Below are positions 7,921 to 17,982 of a DNA stretch of 64,000 nucleotides, piece by piece. The notes below the pieces were generated by a model. That model was not told the origin of the DNA. It saw only the letters and a list, made by a program, of their open reading frames with translations, and searched no databases. This DNA is from Streptomyces daqingensis (GTDB taxonomy: Bacteria; Actinomycetota; Actinomycetes; Streptomycetales; Streptomycetaceae). The stretch spans positions 186,001 through 250,000 of the forward strand of contig NZ_BMMP01000011.1 of assembly GCF_014645895.1 (NCBI RefSeq), in the 5' to 3' direction. Position numbers and translations under genes: made by a program. Each line of letters starts with the position of its first letter. Positions within the stretch are counted from its first letter, which is position 1.

Positions 7921-9115
7921 TGCCGACGGCGACACCGGCGCCGCCCGAGTCGCCGCCGCTCCCGTCGGCGACGCCGCCGGCCTGCGCCCCGGACTTGTTC
8001 CTGTCGGCGCTGTCGCCGGACTTGCCGGAGGCGCCGGCGCTGCTCGGTGCGACGAGCTCACCGACGGGTTCGACCTTGCCCGCGGACTCGAAGCCCCAGT
8101 CGAGGAGCTTGGCGGTCTCCTTGTAGACCTCCAGGCCGCCGTGCTCGTCGTCCGGATGCATGCAGGTCACGAGCAGCACCCGGTCGCCGCGCTGGGCGAC
8201 GCCCGTGAACGTCGCGCCCGCCTTCGACGTCGAGCCGTTCTTCACACCCGCGATGCCCGGGTAGGCGTCGAGGCCGATGTCGCCGGTCAGCAGCCGGTTG
8301 GTGTTCTGGATCTCGTACGTCTCGCGCTTCTTCCCCTTCTTCTTCTCACCGGGGAACTGGGCACGGGCCGTGGCCGCGTACTCGCGGAAGTCCGACTTCT
8401 GCATGCCCGACCTGGCGAACAGCGTCAGGTCGTACGCCGAGGAGACCTGGCCCTTCTCGTCGTAGCCGTCGGGGCTGACGACGTTGGTGTCGCCCGCCCG
8501 CAGCTTCTTCGCGTGCCGGTTCATCTCGCGGACGGTCTTGTCCTTGCCGCCGTTCATCGCGGCGAGCACATGCACCGCGTCGTTGCCCGAGCGCAGGAAC
8601 ACTCCTCGCCACAGGTCCTCGACGGCGTAGGTCTGACCCTCCTTCACACCCACGAGGCTGCTGCCCTCACCCATGCCCTCCAGGTCGGAGCGTTCGACCT
8701 TGTGCTCGGCGCTCTTGGGGAACTTGGGCAGCAGCGTGTCCGCGAACAGCATCTTCAGCGTGCTGGCCGGAGGGAGCTTCCAGTGGGGGTTGCGGGCGGC
8801 GAGCACCTTGCCCGACTCCGCGTCGGAGACGATCCAGGAGCGTGCGGTGATGCCCTCGGGCAGCTTCGCCGGCTTCTCACCGCGCTTGGCCCGCATCTGC
8901 GTACCCGGGACTCCGAGCCGTTCGCCGCCCACCGTCGACATCTTCCCGGGGGGCTTGGGGTCCTTGTCCTCGACCGCGTCCGTGCGGGCGCCGAGCGTTC
9001 CCGCGGCGGGGGACGAGGCGTGAGCGGTGCCCGCGAGCAGCGCGGGCACGACGAGCGCGACGGACAGAGCGGCGGCGGCGGGCAGACGGACGGCCCGTGG
9101 CGAGGTAGTCGACAC
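7685..9115 (-). CDS. dacC: D-alanyl-D-alanine carboxypeptidase (class C low-mass PBP)
   Basis: A 476-residue membrane-anchored serine peptidase that trims the terminal D-Ala of peptidoglycan stem peptides outside the cell. Residues 1-33 are a signal peptide ending GTAHAS. The S11 motifs are all present: STLK with Ser about 118, SGN at about 176-178, and KNGS at about 292 in place of the usual KTG. An Ala/Gly/Ser-rich linker leads to a C-terminal membrane span (GVAVGITGACLVLVAGLAYAV, about 392-412) and a 50-residue cytoplasmic tail, unlike the amphipathic helix anchor of E. coli enzymes. The tail is encoded over the YihY 3' end. The symbol is by family resemblance. Confidence 0.9.
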   Translation of the reverse strand: MSTTSPRAVRLPAAAALSVALVVPALLAGTAHASSPAAGTLGARTDAVEDKDPKPPGKMSTVGGERLGVPGTQMRAKRGEKPAKLPEGITARSWIVSDAESGKVLAARNPHWKLPPASTLKMLFADTLLPKFPKSAEHKVERSDLEGMGEGSSLVGVKEGQTYAVEDLWRGVFLRSGNDAVHVLAAMNGGKDKTVREMNRHAKKLRAGDTNVVSPDGYDEKGQVSSAYDLTLFARSGMQKSDFREYAATARAQFPGEKKKGKKRETYEIQNTNRLLTGDIGLDAYPGIAGVKNGSTSKAGATFTGVAQRGDRVLLVTCMHPDDEHGGLEVYKETAKLLDWGFESAGKVEPVGELVAPSSAGASGKSGDSADRNKSGAQAGGVADGSGGDSGGAGVAVGITGACLVLVAGLAYAVHRRWPMPDLTRLRRLPFAQGTEDGTSGASPSRSGPAAGESESPKPARGEDPEEDRVTAQKSD

Positions 9116-9211
9116 AGAGCGAAGTTACATGGCCCACGCACCCGTGTGGACCGCGAGTCCCCGCCATAACAGCCGGATGGCCCCACTCCGTTATCTCTTT
9201 AGCCCGATAGC

Positions 9212-9217
9212 CATACT
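9212..9217 (+). promoter_or_regulatory. Leaderless -10 box for the SCO4848-family gene
   Basis: CATACT ends 6 bp before the ATG at 9224 and there is no Shine-Dalgarno. The surrounding stretch, with CCGTTATCTCTTTAGC upstream, is AT-richer than its neighbours. Confidence 0.5.
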
Positions 9218-9223
9218 GGCCTC

Positions 9224-9508
9224 ATGTCGCAGCCCTCCGGGACGCGCTCCTCGCGCCCACTCACCCTCAGCCGTCCCGTGTCCGTCTTCCTGCTCGCCTT
9301 CGGGATCTGGTCCTGGTTCGTCTGGATCACGTTCGTGAAGAACCTGTGGAAGGACAGCAGTGGGCTTGCTTTCGACGGTGCCGGCGAGCCGACAGGTTAC
9401 TTTTGGGTTCATCTTCTGCTGGCCGTCGTGTCCTTCCTGCTGGGCACGGCGATCGGCGTCATCGGTCTCCGGGGGCTGAGAGCTCTCCGGCGCTCACCCG
9501 GAGAGTAG
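9224..9508 (+). CDS. SCO4848-family membrane protein
   Basis: A 94-residue protein with two membrane spans: VSVFLLAFGIWSWFVWITFV (about 20-39) and FWVHLLLAVVSFLLGTAIGV (about 62-81). A short extracytoplasmic loop lies between them (WKDSSGLAFDGAGEPTG). The FGIWSWFVWITFVKNLWKD signature and the position beside the D,D-carboxypeptidase match the SCO4848 family. The biochemical role is unknown. Translation probably begins on a leaderless mRNA. The stop lies 6 bp before the metallophosphoesterase start, so the two form an operon. Confidence 0.85.
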   Translation: MSQPSGTRSSRPLTLSRPVSVFLLAFGIWSWFVWITFVKNLWKDSSGLAFDGAGEPTGYFWVHLLLAVVSFLLGTAIGVIGLRGLRALRRSPGE

Positions 9509-9514
9509 GGATTG

Positions 9515-10969
9515 GTGACCGTGCCTGTGGTCTTCGTACTGGTCGTGCTGGCGATCTTCTGTCTGCTCGGAGCTGCTCACTGGTACCTGTGGCGGCGCCT
9601 CGTGCGGGACGTCTCGGTGCGCGGCAGCGCGTGGCGGCGCGCCGGCACGGTGCTCGCCTTCGCGTTGCCGGTGCTGGCCGTCCTGAACTTCGTCCTCGGA
9701 CGAAGCGACATCCCCTTCGCCGCGCAGCGGGTGCTGGCGTGGCCGGGCTTCATGTGGCTGGCGCTGCTGCTGTATCTGGTGCTCGCGCTGCTGGTGGGAG
9801 AGGCCGTACGGCCGCTGCTGCTCCGGTTCCTGGAGCGCCGGGCGGCCGCGGTGAGCGCCCCGGGCGAATTCAGTACGGACGGTGCGTCGGCCCGGCCCGG
9901 TGCGGAGGACGCGTCCTCCGGCGCAACGGCGGACGGGGACGCGGTCACCGGCTCCGGCACGGCTGAGGCGGCGGGGGCCGAGACGGGCGGCGGGGTCGCC
10001 TGCGCTACGGCCACCGGCACGAAGGCCGCTGCGGGCGGCGGGAAGAGCCCGGGGGCCGGTCCGGACGGCGATCCCGACGGTGAACCGGACGGCGGCACGG
10101 CCGGGGACGGCGCCGGGAGGCGCGGCAGAGCGAAGCCCGCGGCCCTCTCCAGACGCCTCTTCGTCGCACGCACCGTCGCGGCGGGCGCCTCGGTCGCCGC
10201 GGCGGGAACCGTCGGGGCGGGCGCGTACAGCCTGCTCAACGGACCGACGCTCAAGCGGATCACCGTTCCGCTCACCAAGCTTCCCCGCGCCGCACACGGC
10301 TACCGGATCGCGGTCGTGAGCGACATCCACATCGGTGCGGTGCTCGGACGCGGGCACACGCAGCGCATCGTCGACACCATCAACAACGCGCAGCCCGACA
10401 TGATCGCGATCGTCGGCGACCTCGTCGACGGCGACGTCGAGGACCTGGCGCCCGCCGCGGAGCCGCTGCGCCGGCTCCGGGCCCGGGACGGCTCGTTCTT
10501 CGTCACCGGCAACCACGAGTACTTCGGCGACGCCGGCGAGTGGGTCGACCACGTCCGGGAGCTGGGCGTCCACCCGCTGGAGAACGACCGCCGCGAGATG
10601 CCCGGCTTCGACCTCGCGGGCGTCAACGACGTACGGGGCGAGGAGACGGGCGAGGGCCCGGACTTCGACAAGGCGCTCGGCGACCGCGACACCTCCCGCG
10701 CCTCGGTGCTCCTCGCCCACCAGCCGGTCCAGATCCACGACGCCGTCGACCACGGAGTCGACCTCCAGCTGTCGGGGCACTCGCACGGCGGGCAGATGTG
10801 GCCCGGGCCGTATCTCGCGGCGCTCGCCAACCCCACCGTCGCCGGACTGGAGCGCTACGGCGACACGCAGCTGTACGTCACCCGGGGAGCGGGGGCCTGG
10901 GGGCCGCCCGTCCGCGTCGGGGCCGAATCCGACGTGACCATCGTGCAGTTGGCGTCCAGGAAGGCGTGA
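9515..10969 (+). CDS. Membrane-anchored metallophosphoesterase
   Basis: A 484-residue protein. Three N-terminal spans (about 3-22, 45-65, 85-105) are followed by a 100-residue Ala/Gly-rich linker. A fourth hydrophobic segment behind SRRLFVART (about 205-235) then leads to a calcineurin-like phosphoesterase. The dimetal motifs are in order: VVSDIHIG (about 268), VGDLVDGD (about 301), TGNHEYFGD (about 331) and LSGHSHGGQMWPG (about 421). This pattern matches the YkuE/YaeI branch, some of which hydrolyse lipid-linked phosphates. The catalytic domain is predicted to face outside. GTG 9515 is preferred over the in-frame TTG one codon earlier. It is cotranscribed with the SCO4848-family gene. Confidence 0.88.
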   Translation: MTVPVVFVLVVLAIFCLLGAAHWYLWRRLVRDVSVRGSAWRRAGTVLAFALPVLAVLNFVLGRSDIPFAAQRVLAWPGFMWLALLLYLVLALLVGEAVRPLLLRFLERRAAAVSAPGEFSTDGASARPGAEDASSGATADGDAVTGSGTAEAAGAETGGGVACATATGTKAAAGGGKSPGAGPDGDPDGEPDGGTAGDGAGRRGRAKPAALSRRLFVARTVAAGASVAAAGTVGAGAYSLLNGPTLKRITVPLTKLPRAAHGYRIAVVSDIHIGAVLGRGHTQRIVDTINNAQPDMIAIVGDLVDGDVEDLAPAAEPLRRLRARDGSFFVTGNHEYFGDAGEWVDHVRELGVHPLENDRREMPGFDLAGVNDVRGEETGEGPDFDKALGDRDTSRASVLLAHQPVQIHDAVDHGVDLQLSGHSHGGQMWPGPYLAALANPTVAGLERYGDTQLYVTRGAGAWGPPVRVGAESDVTIVQLASRKA

Positions 10970-11060
10970 CGGGGCCCGTCCGCGCGCCCCTGTGAGGGCC
11001 GTCCACGCCCCCGGTCCGGGGCGTACGCGTCAGAGACCCGCCCCCGGCCCGGCGGCGTCA

Positions 11061-11066
11061 TAGGCT
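11061..11066 (+). promoter_or_regulatory. Leaderless -10 box
   Basis: TAGGCT ends 7 bp before the ATG at 11074, so transcription should start at that ATG. No ribosome site is present. Confidence 0.55.
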
Positions 11067-11073
11067 CGGAGCC

Positions 11074-11178
11074 ATGACGACGACACCCCAGCGCGTGGAC
11101 GCCCCAGAGCCCCTGCCGGGGGCGGAACAGCGGCGCCCCGGGCCGCTCCCGTTCCGGCCGGACGAGGACGCGCGGTGA
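11074..11178 (+). CDS. 34-residue leaderless small protein, coupled to the next gene
   Basis: ATG 11074 opens a 34-codon ORF (MTTTPQRVDAPEPLPGAEQR, then a Pro/Arg/Asp tail). Its TGA overlaps the GTG of the following enzyme in GTGA. A -10 box 7 bp upstream and the absence of a Shine-Dalgarno fit a leaderless start. The peptide is Pro- and Glu-rich, has no membrane segment and is not a recognised family. It may act only as a translation leader that delivers ribosomes to the downstream start, or it may be a genuine small protein. Confidence 0.5.
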   Translation: MTTTPQRVDAPEPLPGAEQRRPGPLPFRPDEDAR

Positions 11179-11915
11179 CCGCCGCGGGTCAGGACAGCGG
11201 AGTCGAGAGGCTGCGCGCGCTGCACCGGGGACGGGCCTCCGGCGATCCGCTCGTGCTCCCCGGCCCCTGGGACGCCGCGAGCGCGCAGATCTTCGCCGAG
11301 GCGGGTTTCGAGGCACTGGCCACGCCGAGCCACGGCGTCGCGGCCTCACTCGGGCATGCCGACGGCGAGACGCCGGCCGACGAGATGTTCGCCGCGGTGG
11401 GCAGGATCGTGCGGGCCGTCGCGGTGCCGGTGACCGCGGACATCGAGCGGGGCTACGGGCTTGCGCCCGGCCGGATCGTCGAACGGCTTCTCGACGCCGG
11501 TGCCGTGGGCTGCAACCTGGAGGACTCCGAGGACGGCCGGATGGTCGGCACGGAGGAGCAGGCCGGGTTCCTGTCCGAGGTGATCCGGGCGGCGGAGGGC
11601 CGGCTGCTGGTCAACGCCCGCATCGACAGCTACCTGCGGCCGGTGGAGGACCCGCTGGCGGACGCGCTCGAGCGGGGGCGGCTGTACGTGGAGGCGGGAG
11701 CGGAGTGCCTGTACCCGATCGGGGCGCCCCCGGCCGACATCCCCGTGCTGGCAAGGGAGTTGAGCGGGCCCCTCAATGTGCTGGCCACCCGGGACGGGCC
11801 CACCCCGCACGAACTGGGCACCGCCGGCGCCACACGCATCACGTTCGGCGGCGGGCTGATGGAGCGCGCGAGCGACGCCGTACGGGACATGGCACGCGAG
11901 CTCCGCGGCGTCTGA
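11175..11915 (+). CDS. Isocitrate lyase/PEP mutase-family enzyme
   Basis: A 246-residue alpha/beta-barrel of the PEP mutase/isocitrate lyase superfamily. The visible signatures are LPGPWDAASAQIFAEAGF (about 27-44), TPSHGVAASLG, the metal-binding TADIERGYG (about 87-95), and NLEDSEDGRM on strand 5 (about 116-125). The KKCGH box of true isocitrate lyase is absent, so it is not AceA. Related proteins cleave or rearrange C-C or P-C bonds in oxaloacetate, methylisocitrate or phosphonate metabolism. No phosphonate genes are nearby, so the substrate is open. The GTG start overlaps the stop of the 34-codon ORF and has no ribosome site of its own, which implies coupling. Confidence 0.85.
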   Translation: MTAAGQDSGVERLRALHRGRASGDPLVLPGPWDAASAQIFAEAGFEALATPSHGVAASLGHADGETPADEMFAAVGRIVRAVAVPVTADIERGYGLAPGRIVERLLDAGAVGCNLEDSEDGRMVGTEEQAGFLSEVIRAAEGRLLVNARIDSYLRPVEDPLADALERGRLYVEAGAECLYPIGAPPADIPVLARELSGPLNVLATRDGPTPHELGTAGATRITFGGGLMERASDAVRDMARELRGV

Positions 11916-12036
11916 GGCCGGATACCGTCCGAGGCCGGATATCGCGCCCTCGTCGGCCCCGCCTGCGCCCGCGGCGTTTACGAGGCCGTTCCGGCGGACA
12001 AGCGTCACTTTGGTACTGCGAGTACAGAACCCGGCG

Positions 12037-12068
12037 GGGCCGGGACACCCACGCTGGTGTCCCGGCCC
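12037..12068. terminator. Terminator downstream of the betaine operon
   Basis: GGGCCGGGACACC and GGTGTCCCGGCCC form a perfect 13-bp stem with a 6-nt loop. It lies 43 bp past the stop of the receptor gene (minus strand) and also downstream of the plus-strand enzyme ending at 11915. Confidence 0.85.
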
Positions 12069-12110
12069 GTCGGTTCGCTGTACGGACCGCGGCGGTCCGC
12101 GGTGCCGCGG

Positions 12111-13070
12111 CTACTTCTTCGGCAGCCACTTCTCCCAGGTGGACTTGTTGGCCTTGATCCACTTCTCGGCCGCGTCCTCCGGCTTCATCTTCTTGCCCGC
12201 GATGTCACCGGCGACCTGGTTCTGGTCCTTGGTCGTCCACTTGAAGTTCTTGATGAACTTCGCGGCGTCGGTGTCGCTGTCCGCGAAGTCCTTGTTCATG
12301 AACTTCTCGAGCTGGTTGGTCTCGTACCCGCACTTGGCCTCGGACTCGGGCGTCTCACAGCCAGGCGTGTGCTTGGGCAGCTTGACCTCGACCATGTCGA
12401 TCTGGTTGTTCATCCACTGCGGCTCCCACCAGTAGGTGAGGAAGGGCTTCTTCGCCTTGTACAGCCGCTGGATCTCCTTCAGCTGCGCCGCCTCGGCACC
12501 GCTCGGGATGTGCTTGAAGTCGAGCTTGTGGTTCTTGATGAGGCCCTTGTCGTGCTGCGAGTACGACGGTGCCGCACCGATGAAGTGGCCCTTGTCGCCG
12601 CTCTCGGACGTACGGAAGTCCTTGGCGTACTTGTTGAGCTTCTTCAGGTCCGTGACGTCGGGGTGCTTGTCGGCGTAGTACTTCGGCACGAACCAGCCGA
12701 TGTGCCCGACGACGCCGAGGTCGCCGCCGGAGACGACGGTCTTCTTCTCCTCGACGTACTTCTTCTCCTTCTTCGGGACGCCGTGCCAGTCCTCGAGGAT
12801 GGCGTCGGCCTTGCCGGAGTTGAGCGCGTCGAAGGCGACGGGCTCGTCCATCTGCTTGGCCTCGACCTTGACGTCCAGCTCGTCCTCCATGAGCTTCTTG
12901 ACGACCGCGGCGTTGGCCTGGGCGCCGACCCACGAAGGTTCAGCCAGGACGACCTTGTCGTCCTTGCCGCCGCTGCTGCTCGTCTTGGCCGCCCCGCACG
13001 CGGAGAGGGAGAGCACGCTGATGACGCCGATACCGGCGATGACGGAATTGCGTATGCGTTTGCTGTTCAT
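12111..13070 (-). CDS. proX: Glycine betaine ABC transporter substrate-binding lipoprotein
   Basis: A 319-residue extracytoplasmic receptor. The signal peptide ends in a lipobox (VLSLSAC, Cys about 25) and is followed by a Ser/Gly/Lys linker. The OpuAC-type domain carries Trp and Tyr residues that usually form the aromatic box for quaternary amines, for example in EPSWVGAQANAAV, LEDWHGVPKK, HIGWFVPKYY and YWWEPQWMN. A Lys-rich surface is conspicuous. It is the last gene of the operon, 54 bp after the permease. It should deliver betaine or a related osmolyte to the fused permease. Confidence 0.92.
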   Translation of the reverse strand: MNSKRIRNSVIAGIGVISVLSLSACGAAKTSSSGGKDDKVVLAEPSWVGAQANAAVVKKLMEDELDVKVEAKQMDEPVAFDALNSGKADAILEDWHGVPKKEKKYVEEKKTVVSGGDLGVVGHIGWFVPKYYADKHPDVTDLKKLNKYAKDFRTSESGDKGHFIGAAPSYSQHDKGLIKNHKLDFKHIPSGAEAAQLKEIQRLYKAKKPFLTYWWEPQWMNNQIDMVEVKLPKHTPGCETPESEAKCGYETNQLEKFMNKDFADSDTDAAKFIKNFKWTTKDQNQVAGDIAGKKMKPEDAAEKWIKANKSTWEKWLPKK

Positions 13071-13124
13071 TACGGGTCCTGTCTTCTCTTCTCGGAGGGG
13101 AACTCGCTTCGGGGGGTGACTGGG

Positions 13125-15173
<2,049 letters not shown>

Positions 15174-15246
15174 ATCAGCCTCCCCGTCCCGTCGCCGGAG
15201 TCGCGGCCCTGCCCGCGGGGTGCGGGTGCCACGGCGAGGTGCGTGT

Positions 15247-16350
15247 TCATACGGCCGCCACCTCCTTGTCCTTGTCCGCCTCGCCCTCGCCGTCCTGGTC
15301 GATGCCGGCGACGACCTTCAGCAGCCGGTCGTGGTCGACGACGCCGATGGTGCGTCCGCCCTCCACGACGCGGCAGCTCTCGCCGCTGCGGGCGACGGCC
15401 TCGATGGCGTCGGAGACGAGCGTGTCCGGGGCCAGGGCGGGGCCGCCGGCGGCGTCGGCCTTCCCGGCGGGGCGCATGGCCCGGCGGACGGAGATGACCT
15501 GGTCGCGCGGGACGTCGCGGACGAAGTCCCGTACGTAGTCGTCTGCGGGCCTTGCGACGATCTCCTCGGGCGTGCCGAGCTGCACGATCTCGCCTGCGCG
15601 CATCAGCGCGATGCGGTCGCCGAGGCGCAGCGCCTCCTGCAGGTCGTGGGTGATGAAGACCATCGTCCGGCCCTCGGCGCGGTGCAGGCGGATGACCTCC
15701 TCCTGCATGTCGCGCCGGATCAGGGGGTCGAGGGCGCTGAACGGCTCGTCGAAGAGGAGGACTTCGGGGTCGACGGCCAGCGCACGCGCCAGTCCGACGC
15801 GCTGCTGCTGTCCGCCGGAGAGCTGGCCCGGACGGCGGTCGCCGAGGCCCTGCAGCCCCACCTTCTCGACCATCTCGGCCGCCTTGGCGCGGCGTTCACG
15901 CTTGCCGATGCCCTGGATCTCCAGGCCGTAGGCCACGTTGTCGGTGACCGAGCGGTGCGGCAGCAGGCCGAAGTTCTGGAAGACCATGGCGGCGCGGTGG
16001 CGGCGCAGCTCGCGCAGCCGCGTCCGGTCCATGCCCAGCACGTCCTCGCCGTCGATCTCCAGCTGCCCGGAGGTCGGTTCGATGAGACGCGTCAGGCACC
16101 GGACGAGGGTCGACTTGCCGGAGCCGGAGAGGCCCATGACGACGAAGACCTCGCCCTTGCGCACGTCGAAGGAGACGTCGCGCACAGCGGCGGTACAGCC
16201 GGTCCGCTCGGTCAGTTCGGAGCCGGAGAGGCCGGTGAGCTGCTCGTCCCCGGGGACGCGGTTCGCCTTGCCCTTCGGGCCGAAGACCTTCCACAGATTG
16301 CGTACGGAGAACACCGGGTTGACCGGGGCGGACTCGCGGGTCTCTGACAT
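15247..16350 (-). CDS. proV: Glycine betaine/proline ABC transporter ATP-binding protein
   Basis: A 367-residue ATPase. Walker A is GLSGSGKST, the signature is LSGGQQQRVGLARAL, Walker B is VLLFDEPFSALDP, and the switch His is in VFITHDLQEA. Two CBS-like segments follow, with DTLVSDAIEAVARSGESCRV and VVDHDRLLKV, as in ProV/OpuAA, where they sense ionic strength. The last 15 residues are Asp/Glu/Lys-rich. The ATG overlaps the stop of the choline dehydrogenase gene by one base (TGATG), so translation is coupled. It powers the fused permease and the lipoprotein receptor encoded downstream. Confidence 0.94.
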   Translation of the reverse strand: MSETRESAPVNPVFSVRNLWKVFGPKGKANRVPGDEQLTGLSGSELTERTGCTAAVRDVSFDVRKGEVFVVMGLSGSGKSTLVRCLTRLIEPTSGQLEIDGEDVLGMDRTRLRELRRHRAAMVFQNFGLLPHRSVTDNVAYGLEIQGIGKRERRAKAAEMVEKVGLQGLGDRRPGQLSGGQQQRVGLARALAVDPEVLLFDEPFSALDPLIRRDMQEEVIRLHRAEGRTMVFITHDLQEALRLGDRIALMRAGEIVQLGTPEEIVARPADDYVRDFVRDVPRDQVISVRRAMRPAGKADAAGGPALAPDTLVSDAIEAVARSGESCRVVEGGRTIGVVDHDRLLKVVAGIDQDGEGEADKDKEVAAV

Positions 16351-17924
16351 CACGCAACACCTCCCGGTGCCGTAGTCGTAGGGGACCGATCGTCGGATCG
16401 GATGAGGTCGGCCGCCTTCTCGCCGGTCATCAGCACGCCGATCATGGGGTTGACGGCGGGCATGGTCGGGAAGACGGAGGCGTCCGCGACCCGGATGCCG
16501 TCCAGACCGCGGATCTTCAACTGGGGGTCGACGACGGCGAGTTCGTCGTCCGGAGCTCCCATCCGGCAGGTGCCCGCCGGGTGGTAGACGGTGTGCGCGA
16601 CCTTGCGCGCGTACTCGCTGATCTCCTCGTCCGAGGTGATCCCGGGCCCTGGGCAGACCTCCCGCTTCAGCCACTTCGCGAGGGGTTCGGTACGGGCGAC
16701 CTCGCGGGCGGCCTTGATGCCGTCGACGAGGGTGCGCCCGTCGTAGTCGTCCTCGTCGGTGAAGTAGCGGAAGTCCAGGGCGGGTTTGACGTCCGGGTCC
16801 GCGGAGGTGAGGTAAAGCCGGCCGCGGCTGCGGGGCTTGGGGATGTTCGGCGTCAACGAGACGCCGTGCGGCGGGCGTTCGTAGCCCAGCCGCTCCGGAT
16901 TGTCGGTGAACGGGATCTGGTAGAAGTGGAACATCAGGTCCGGCCCGCCGGCCTCCGGCTCGCGGCGCAGGAAGAGACCGGCGTCCGAGTCCATCGCGGA
17001 GTTGTCGGGGATGGGCCCGTCGGTCTCCCAGACGATGACGGACTCGGGGTGGTCGAGCAGGTTCTCCCCCACGCCCGGCAGGTCGTGCGCCACCTCGATG
17101 CCCAGGGCCTCCAGGTCCGCGCGCGGGCCGATGCCCGAGTGCATCAGCAGCCGCGGCGTGTCCACCGCGCCCGCGCAGAGCAGCACTTCGCGACCGGCGG
17201 ATATCAGCCGTTCCGCGCCGTCCTTGCCGCGTATGTGCACGCCCGTCGCCCTGGTGCCGTCCAGCTCCAGGCGGTACGCCCAGGTCTCCAGCAGGATGTG
17301 CAGGTTGGGGCGGTCGCCGGCCTCGATGTGCGGGTGGAGGTAGGCGACGGAGGCGGAGGAGCGCTTGTTGGTCTCCGGGTGGTAGGAGAGGTCGAAGAAG
17401 CCGACGCCCTCGTGGAAGGGCTCCTTGTTGAAGCCGTCGATCTCGGGTACGCCCAGGGCCTCCTGCGCGGCGGTGACGAAGTCCCGCGCGATGGCGTTCC
17501 GGTCCTGCTCGCCGACGGGGACGATGTTGTTGCGGAGCTTGCCGAAGTAGGGGTCCATGGCGTCCGCGCCCCACCCCTCGGCTCCGGCCGTCTCCCACTC
17601 GTCCCAGTCGGAGGGCAGCGGCTTGAAGGAGATCAGCGTGTTGTGCGAGGAGCAGCCGCCGAGCACCTTCGCACGGCTGTGCCGGATGTGGGAGTTGCCG
17701 CGTGGCTGCTCGGTGGTGGGGTAGTCGTAGTCGAGCTCGCCGCCGAGCAGTCCGAGCCAGCGGCGCAGGGTGAGCACTTCCGGCCGGTCGACGTCCGACG
17801 GTCCGCCCTCGATGAGGGCGACGGTCACGTCCGGGTCCTCGGTGAGCCGTGAGGCGATCACCGACCCGGCCGTACCGCCACCGACGATGACGTAGTCGTA
17901 GCTGGTCCTGTCTTGCTGGGACAT
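16350..17924 (-). CDS. betA: Choline dehydrogenase-type GMC oxidoreductase
   Basis: A 524-residue FAD enzyme of the GMC family. The Rossmann motif is VIVGGGTAGSVIASRL (about 12-27), GGCSSHNTL is the second FAD contact, and the catalytic His lies in VYHPAGTCRMG near residue 459. NPMIGVLMTGEKAADLI is the C-terminal signature. It should oxidise choline to betaine aldehyde in the cytoplasm, using O2 or a quinone as acceptor. The operon partners (aldehyde dehydrogenase upstream, betaine transporter downstream) support this substrate, although GMC enzymes vary. ATG 17924 replaces a longer open frame that lacks family similarity. The gene lies 58 bp after betB. Confidence 0.9.
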   Translation of the reverse strand: MSQQDRTSYDYVIVGGGTAGSVIASRLTEDPDVTVALIEGGPSDVDRPEVLTLRRWLGLLGGELDYDYPTTEQPRGNSHIRHSRAKVLGGCSSHNTLISFKPLPSDWDEWETAGAEGWGADAMDPYFGKLRNNIVPVGEQDRNAIARDFVTAAQEALGVPEIDGFNKEPFHEGVGFFDLSYHPETNKRSSASVAYLHPHIEAGDRPNLHILLETWAYRLELDGTRATGVHIRGKDGAERLISAGREVLLCAGAVDTPRLLMHSGIGPRADLEALGIEVAHDLPGVGENLLDHPESVIVWETDGPIPDNSAMDSDAGLFLRREPEAGGPDLMFHFYQIPFTDNPERLGYERPPHGVSLTPNIPKPRSRGRLYLTSADPDVKPALDFRYFTDEDDYDGRTLVDGIKAAREVARTEPLAKWLKREVCPGPGITSDEEISEYARKVAHTVYHPAGTCRMGAPDDELAVVDPQLKIRGLDGIRVADASVFPTMPAVNPMIGVLMTGEKAADLIRSDDRSPTTTAPGGVA

Positions 17925-17982
17925 TGCCGTCTGGTGCTCCTTGAGGTCACACGTTCTTGCGGAGGGTGTGTGCGGTGCTCCG

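Noticed and set aside
15247..17598. Open frame that fuses part of the choline-dehydrogenase region to the ATPase
   Set aside because: The first half is an out-of-frame reading of betA; the ATPase begins at ATG 16350 where family similarity starts.
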